64,000 nt of DNA, taken from positions 16,568-80,567 of the forward strand of contig JAZNUE010000054.1 of NCBI GenBank assembly GCA_045592125.1, read 5' to 3'. The translations under genes were made by a program, and so were the position numbers. The notes beneath the pieces are model-generated. The model made no database searches, was not told the origin of the DNA, and was given only the letters and a program-made list of their open reading frames with translations. Shown in pieces: positions 59,307 through 64,000 of this stretch. Position 1 is the first letter of the stretch; each line of letters starts with the position of its first letter. This DNA comes from HGM04593 sp045592125. GTDB taxonomy: Bacteria > Bacteroidota > Bacteroidia > Bacteroidales > Bacteroidaceae.

Positions 59307-62072
59307 CTACTGTCCCTGCTCTTTTTTGGCATTAATGCGGCTTGACACATACCTCACAATGTCGGGCACCACAAGTACAGGCGAGGTAACAAGCAGTATC
59401 AGCAGCCAGTCCATAGGCTCAAGGCGTGTTACGTTGAACAGCGGGCCTGCAAAGTTAACTATAAGCACCTGCCCCAGCAGTATGACACCGGCTATAAGCA
59501 GGAAACTGCCGCTGAATGACTCCTTAACTTTGCCTGGGTTACGGAACAGGTCAATGATATCCTGTATAAGGCTCCTGCTAGTATTGAAATACTTTGCATT
59601 GAACAGGTTCCAGAACTGGAGCATAACAAAGGCCGAGAAGAATATTGCCAGCTCGTATGCCCCCAGGTGCTCCTTAATCCTTGACATGCTGAACAGGCCG
59701 GTAAAGAAGAGCTTGAGTGAGTCCATGTTCATGAGAGCGCTAACCGAGCTTACGTCCTTGTGCCATAGCAGCTGCCACAATCCCATCAGGATGAAGAAGA
59801 AGAGGAGTCCAGAGAGGAGTATCCTGCGCATCATCTTCCTGTTGACAATGTGGCTCTTGGGGTCACGCGGTCTCTGGTATAGCACAGACTTGTCGGCCGG
59901 CAAGGACGATAGCGCCATTGCTGCAAAGGTATCCATAATGAGGTTCACCCACAGCATTTGCGTAACAGTGAGCGGCGAGTCGGTTCCGATGAACGCACCG
60001 ATGAGCACAATAAGGCAGGCACACACATTGATTGTCATCTGGAAGACAATGAACCTGCGTATGTTCTGGTAGAGGGAGCGTCCCCACATGATGGCCTTGT
60101 TTATGCTAGCGAAGGAGTTGTCAATTATTGTTATGTCACTGGCCTCCTTGGCACGTGAGGTACCGTCACCCATTGAGAGCCCCACCTGCGCCTTGATTAG
60201 CGCCGGAGCGTCATTAGTTCCGTCACCAGTAACCGCGACAACCTCGCCGCACTTCTGCAGCAGTGTTACAAGGCGGGCCTTGTCGTTAGGGCGCGCACGT
60301 GAGAGTATCTTGAAACTGTCGCTCTTCACTAGCGCAAGCGCCTCCTCGTCACCCATTGCCTCAAACTCTGGGCCAGTTATCCTCTGCGGTTCCTCGTTCT
60401 CGCCAACAAGGCCAATCTGGCGGCCTATCTCATTCGCCGTTCCAGGGTTATCACCTGTCACGATAATAACCCTCACATGAGCATTGTCACGGCACATCCT
60501 TATAGCCTCGGGCACATCTTCCCTTACCGGGTCGGCAATGCCTACCACGCCTAGGAACACCACCTTGTCCGCGTTCTCATCGTCGAGGCGCTGATAGGCA
60601 AACCCCAATGTGCGCATGGCGCGCTGCTGGTAAGAGGCAAGAACTTCCTGGAGCCTCTCCTCTGTCCCGTCTCCTGCAATGCAGTCGCACATTGCCAGCA
60701 CCACTTCGGGAGCACCTTTTATGAAACGCACCGGGGCCTCACCATCGTGCAGGACAACGGTAGTCTGCATGTTCTTTGTCTCTGTAGAGAAAGGAACCTG
60801 ATTAAGGCATATCGAGTTCTCGCGGTACTCCTCATAGTCGGGACCGTTCTTGTGCATCCATTTAAGCAGGGCAATCTCAGTGGGATTGCCAATTGTAACC
60901 AGTTCCCCTTTCTCGTCAACCGAAACCTCGGCCGTAGAGTTCACCGCCATGTTCGCCCTGACAAGCTCTAATTCCTCGTCACCGCCAAAGAAGCATGTCT
61001 CCATTACAGTCATCTTGTTCTCAGTGAGAGTTCCTGTCTTGTCGGTGCATATGACTGTTGCTGCGCCCATTGTCTCACAAGCATGCAGCTTGCGCACAAG
61101 GTTCTTCTCACGCAGCATGCGGCGCATGCTCAGCGCAAGGCTCACGGTAACGCTCATGGGCAGGCCTTCGGGGACAGCAACCACAATAAGCGTGACAGCA
61201 ATCATTATCGAGGCAAGTATAAACTCAAGGAAACCGAGGAAACCGGCATCGGCAGCATTTCCCGAAAACAAGTAATAGAGCAGGCGGCCAACAATAATGA
61301 GCGCGGCTATAACAAAGCTTACCACCGAAATCATCTTGCTCAGCTGTGCCAGCTGCTTGTTCAGCGGGGTCTCCACATCGCTGCCCTCATTCACTTTCGC
61401 GGCGCCATGCCCCTCCTCAGTGTCCATACCAATGGCAGTGACACGGTACACAGCGGTCCCTTCAATTACTGTTGAGCCGCGCAGAAGGAAATTCGGCCTG
61501 TAAGTGGCCTCCGGGTCGAACTTATCCTCCTCGGTGGTCTTGTTCGCATATAGCTCGCCTGTAAAGTTAGACTCATCGACACGCAGCATGTTCGCCTCAA
61601 TGAGCTCGCCATCGGCAGGCACCTCGTCGCCGCTCTCGAGCTTAACGACATCGCCTACAGCCACATCGTGTTTCTTCACCTCCACCATTGTGGGATAACG
61701 CCTCCCAGGCAGCATGCGGAACACCTTGACAGGACGGGAATCCTTCACCTTGTTCAGCAGTTCGAATTCCTTGTTGGCCTTGACCTCAAATACAAACGCC
61801 ACTCCCGTGGCCAGCAGCAGCGCCAGCAGCACTCCGGCCGGTTCAAGCCACAGCGACCAGCCTTTCCCCATCCAGAAGAACTCATAGCCCGAGACTATAA
61901 GTGAGAAACAGAAGACAACAAGCAGCACTATTATAATAGGGTCCTTGAACTTCTCGAGATACTGCACCCATAAGGACTTCTTTTCTGGCGGAAGTATTAT
62001 ATTCTTTCCAACTCCATTCATCACCTCATCGGAGTCACTCCTAAGGCAAGCATACATATTCTTCCTTTTCAT
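59307..62072 (-). CDS. Calcium-translocating P-type ATPase (PMCA/SERCA-like, P2)
   Basis: 921 residues. The layout is a P2-type ATPase: an actuator domain with TGE (VDESNFTGE, ~165-173), M4 motif PEGLP (301-305), phosphorylation site DKTGTLT (Asp344), nucleotide-binding domain, hinge VTGDGTNDAPALIKAQVGLSMG, and ten predicted helices in total. The PEGLP/P2B-like features suggest Ca2+ export; Mn2+ or other cations are possible. The end (SSRINAKKEQGQ) is short, with no calmodulin-type tail. It has its own promoter at 62099-62106. Confidence 0.93.
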   Translation of the reverse strand: MKRKNMYACLRSDSDEVMNGVGKNIILPPEKKSLWVQYLEKFKDPIIIVLLVVFCFSLIVSGYEFFWMGKGWSLWLEPAGVLLALLLATGVAFVFEVKANKEFELLNKVKDSRPVKVFRMLPGRRYPTMVEVKKHDVAVGDVVKLESGDEVPADGELIEANMLRVDESNFTGELYANKTTEEDKFDPEATYRPNFLLRGSTVIEGTAVYRVTAIGMDTEEGHGAAKVNEGSDVETPLNKQLAQLSKMISVVSFVIAALIIVGRLLYYLFSGNAADAGFLGFLEFILASIMIAVTLIVVAVPEGLPMSVTVSLALSMRRMLREKNLVRKLHACETMGAATVICTDKTGTLTENKMTVMETCFFGGDEELELVRANMAVNSTAEVSVDEKGELVTIGNPTEIALLKWMHKNGPDYEEYRENSICLNQVPFSTETKNMQTTVVLHDGEAPVRFIKGAPEVVLAMCDCIAGDGTEERLQEVLASYQQRAMRTLGFAYQRLDDENADKVVFLGVVGIADPVREDVPEAIRMCRDNAHVRVIIVTGDNPGTANEIGRQIGLVGENEEPQRITGPEFEAMGDEEALALVKSDSFKILSRARPNDKARLVTLLQKCGEVVAVTGDGTNDAPALIKAQVGLSMGDGTSRAKEASDITIIDNSFASINKAIMWGRSLYQNIRRFIVFQMTINVCACLIVLIGAFIGTDSPLTVTQMLWVNLIMDTFAAMALSSLPADKSVLYQRPRDPKSHIVNRKMMRRILLSGLLFFFILMGLWQLLWHKDVSSVSALMNMDSLKLFFTGLFSMSRIKEHLGAYELAIFFSAFVMLQFWNLFNAKYFNTSRSLIQDIIDLFRNPGKVKESFSGSFLLIAGVILLGQVLIVNFAGPLFNVTRLEPMDWLLILLVTSPVLVVPDIVRYVSSRINAKKEQGQ

Positions 62073-62098
62073 GATAACGGAATTTCTTGTTCAGGCAG

Positions 62099-62106
62099 CA
62101 AAGATA
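62099..62106 (-). promoter_or_regulatory. -7 box of the P-type ATPase gene
   Basis: The complement reads TATCTTTG, matching TAnnTTTG, 27 bases before the ATG at 62072. Confidence 0.6.
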
Positions 62107-62124
62107 CAGCACCGGCAAGACAGG

Positions 62125-62160
62125 GCCTGCCAGAATCCAAACGTTTGGATTCTGGCAGGC
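62125..62160 (-). terminator. Perfect palindrome ending the 62181-63704 gene
   Basis: A 36-base perfect palindrome (arms GCCTGCCAGAATCCAAAC / GTTTGGATTCTGGCAGGC) lies 20 bases past the stop, with no loop and no T-run. Confidence 0.7.
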
Positions 62161-62180
62161 ATGTTATACGGGTTGTTCCC

Positions 62181-63704
62181 TCAGTTTACCTTAAGCCTCT
62201 TCCATAGCTCCGATACAGAAATGCGCACTGTATCGCCTGAGAGCGGGCTGGACATATAGAAGAAAGCATTGTCAATGGCAAGGCTGTACACTCGGCCCAT
62301 GGGCTCAAACCTGACACAGTAGCTTTCCTTGCCGGCCAGATGACGCACAGACATGAACGCCTTGTTTATATAGTTCTTAAGACTGCTCCGGTGGCGTATT
62401 ATATTAGCAACATACCCAAGGAACCCAATGCTTGCTGAATCCTTTGTAGAAAGACATTCATATATAGTTATTATGTTGTAGACAAGCAGTGCCCAGTCCT
62501 CCCCCATTGCAGCAAGCACGCTCTTGCAGTGCATGATATCAAAGGCACCGTCCTGCAGCAGCCCGTCAGCGCCGTTCTCGATATACGCGAGCGCCTTCTC
62601 GAAACATGCCTGCGATATCCCGCTCCTGCCATAGCGCAGCAGCAGCAGGTAGAATGTCTTGGCCTGCGGGGCCGACTCGAACCTGAGTTTCATGCTATCC
62701 AGCTGCTTAAGGCAGAAGTCGTATTTCGCGTCAATCACCACATCGCTCATTATGGCAGATTCCGAGCTGAGGTAATCGTAGAGTATGCGGTAATACCCTT
62801 CATAGGAAAGCAGGCACGCCGGCGCCTCAAGCAGCCCTACAAAGTGCAGCATACGCCGCTTGAGCTCACACGAGATGTCAATGCAGAGGAAGTCGCTCGA
62901 CTTGACAATATTGCCGTCATCGTCAAGCACGTACCCGTCCTGCACCTTTATCATCATGAATGCCTCGTATGGCACATCGGCAACATCAATACAGCAGCGC
63001 GAGCACACCACCTTATAGAAGGTGGCCGAGTCTATGCCCTTAAGCACGCCGCTGAGGCCTGCAAGCCTTGCCCTGTCTCCGGCCGGCACAATGAACTCCA
63101 TTGAACGGCAAAGAAGCTGCAGCTTAGTGTCGGCAGTACCTATGGAATCCCAGTGCCGTCCCAGTTCCTCAACCACAGAGGGAAGATAGAAGAGCTGCAG
63201 GCCCACGTCATCAAGCGCCTTCGTGAGCAGCAGGTTGTCATAAGGGTCGCCAAGCACGGCATGCGCCTCAGGGCAATGCTCCTTCTCAAGATACACAATC
63301 TGCCGGGACGTACATTCCGCCTCGTTGCCAGCTGCCGAGATAACAGTGCTCCAGGCAGCCGACTCTTCGCCAAGCGCCATCTTCACTGCCGCAAGCAGCA
63401 TATTCTCACGCTCATCGATGTCATTGTCCACTCCAACTATAGACTCAAGCACACCGGCAATCACCCTCCTGCGCCTGGCATCGACACTCTTGAGCGCCTT
63501 CACGGCCTGCTGCAGCGAAAGGTAATGTATCAGTTCCAGCTCGCTGCCCTGTATGCCGCACGCCTTCTGCATACTGTCAAGGAACGACACCTCGTTGCTA
63601 TGAATACACTTGTCGGCCTTGACAATATCCACAGCAAGCTTGAACAGCGCTCTTTTCTGCGCACCGTTCAGTTCAAGAACAACATTATCAGGAATTTCTA
63701 GCAT
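62181..63704 (-). CDS. Uncharacterised protein with TerB-like N-terminal domain
   Basis: 507 residues from ATG 63704 (MLEIPDNVVLELNGAQ); TTG 63710 is two codons earlier. Residues ~12-115 resemble a TerB-like helical domain (KRALFKLAVDIVKADKCIHSNEVSFLDSM ... VDNDIDERENMLLAAVKMAL), an acidic metal-binding-type fold. The middle is helical with several Cys (CSRCCID) and no transmembrane segment. The end contains VRISVSELWKRLKVN, which could be a small DNA-binding element. I do not recognise the whole protein. It is monocistronic, between tRNA-Gly and the P-type ATPase. Confidence 0.75.
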   Translation of the reverse strand: MLEIPDNVVLELNGAQKRALFKLAVDIVKADKCIHSNEVSFLDSMQKACGIQGSELELIHYLSLQQAVKALKSVDARRRRVIAGVLESIVGVDNDIDERENMLLAAVKMALGEESAAWSTVISAAGNEAECTSRQIVYLEKEHCPEAHAVLGDPYDNLLLTKALDDVGLQLFYLPSVVEELGRHWDSIGTADTKLQLLCRSMEFIVPAGDRARLAGLSGVLKGIDSATFYKVVCSRCCIDVADVPYEAFMMIKVQDGYVLDDDGNIVKSSDFLCIDISCELKRRMLHFVGLLEAPACLLSYEGYYRILYDYLSSESAIMSDVVIDAKYDFCLKQLDSMKLRFESAPQAKTFYLLLLRYGRSGISQACFEKALAYIENGADGLLQDGAFDIMHCKSVLAAMGEDWALLVYNIITIYECLSTKDSASIGFLGYVANIIRHRSSLKNYINKAFMSVRHLAGKESYCVRFEPMGRVYSLAIDNAFFYMSSPLSGDTVRISVSELWKRLKVN

Positions 63705-63822
63705 AAGCAAAGAAGAAGTCCGGTACTACACGGTCACAAAATTAGCACAAGATTTCAAAAGCACAATACTTTTACAGGTATGTATAAAAAAATAAGGCAG
63801 CATTTCGCTGTCTTTACCTAAG

Positions 63823-63895
63823 AGCGGAAAACGAGACTCGAACTCGCGACCCCAACCTTGGCAAGGTTGTGCTCTACCAACTGAGCTATTTCCGC
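63823..63895 (-). tRNA. tRNA-Gly (anticodon GCC)
   Basis: On the minus strand a 73-base cloverleaf is clear: acceptor GCGGAAA/TTTCCGC, D arm GCTCAGTTGGTAGAGC, anticodon arm CAACCTTGCCAAGGTTG with GCC, and T arm TCGCGAGTTCGAGTCTCG. The 3' CCA is not encoded, as is common in this phylum. It lies about 120 bases upstream of the TerB-like gene on the same strand. Confidence 0.95.
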
Positions 63896-63960
63896 AGTTT
63901 GTGTATTTGCTCTATTGTTTTGCCTTTCCTTGCCAAGGTTGGAAACCCTTATTCTTTTTC

Positions 63961-63996
63961 GGCAAGGTTGTGCTCTACCAACTGAGCTATTTCCGC
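63961..63996 (-). pseudogene. 5' half of a second tRNA-Gly(GCC)
   Basis: The first 36 bases of tRNA-Gly, up to and including anticodon GCC, are repeated exactly. With flanking bases the identity runs 40 bases (63961-64000 against 63860-63899) and may continue past the window edge. After the anticodon the sequence is unrelated (GAAAAAGAATAAGGGTTTCC), so no full tRNA can form. Confidence 0.75.
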
Positions 63997-64000
63997 AGTT

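Overview
The window comes from a chromosome of the order Bacteroidales (phylum Bacteroidota), probably a Bacteroides/Prevotella relative with roughly balanced GC. Evidence for this: promoters with the Bacteroidetes -7 box TAnnTTTG, a SusC/SusD pair, a PorQ-type outer-membrane protein, LptE next to secG, a DUF4468/DUF4421/putative-porin operon, DUF349 and DUF3332 proteins, an N-succinylornithine-type transcarbamylase and a fused DAHP synthase/chorismate mutase. I see no rRNA, CRISPR array, prophage or transposase. Most of the window is core chromosome.

Layout. 1-6.4 kb: 3' end of rarA, then argF' and a giant TamB-like gene on the minus strand. 6.5-11.3 kb (+): an SLC13 permease, then a sigma-54-type regulator, lptE, a TPR-like protein and secG, ending in a palindromic terminator. 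11.4-16.4 kb (-): a DUF349 protein and a secreted protein, separated by a ~1 kb gene-free stretch full of structured repeats. 16.5-24.2 kb (-): a five-gene operon of SusC, SusD, a lipoprotein resembling zinc metallopeptidases, a TlpA-like lipoprotein and a thioredoxin lipoprotein. 24.3-27.7 kb (-): ksgA, mgtE and a secreted alpha/beta hydrolase. 27.9-33.0 kb (+): a flippase-like membrane protein, pepD, a DUF3332 lipoprotein, meaB and an uncharacterised gene with a possible frameshift. 33.1-36.8 kb (-): porQ, cmk, ispH and pfkA.

37-43.6 kb (+): tonB, then a tightly packed operon of a polyprenyl synthase, a conserved unknown, tatD, DAHP synthase/chorismate mutase, and the binding protein and permease of a FecCD-type importer without its ATPase. 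43.7-47.9 kb (+): ilvD-ilvB-ilvN behind a promoter and a terminator-like hairpin. 48-51 kb (+): a Trp/Tyr/His- and Ser/Arg-rich secreted protein and a FadL-like outer-membrane protein. 51-56 kb (-): DUF4468 protein, a small membrane protein, a putative porin, a Gfo/Idh/MocA oxidoreductase and a DUF4421 protein. 56.2-59.2 kb (+): a HAD hydrolase, prmC, recX and comF. 59.3-63.9 kb (-): a Ca2+-type P-ATPase, a TerB-like unknown, tRNA-Gly(GCC), and a second 5' half of the same tRNA at the window edge.

The most notable non-coding signal is a dispersed hairpin element of about 110-130 bp. It is triplicated at 13.55-13.89 kb and occurs again at 0.85 and (truncated) 56.1 and 59.2 kb. Its copies show compensatory base-pair changes, so the fold itself appears to be under selection or to drive mobility. 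Other points are a TamB gene without a normal start codon, a base-skew change near 56 kb, a duplicated promoter before prmC, and unusually long loop-free palindromic terminators.
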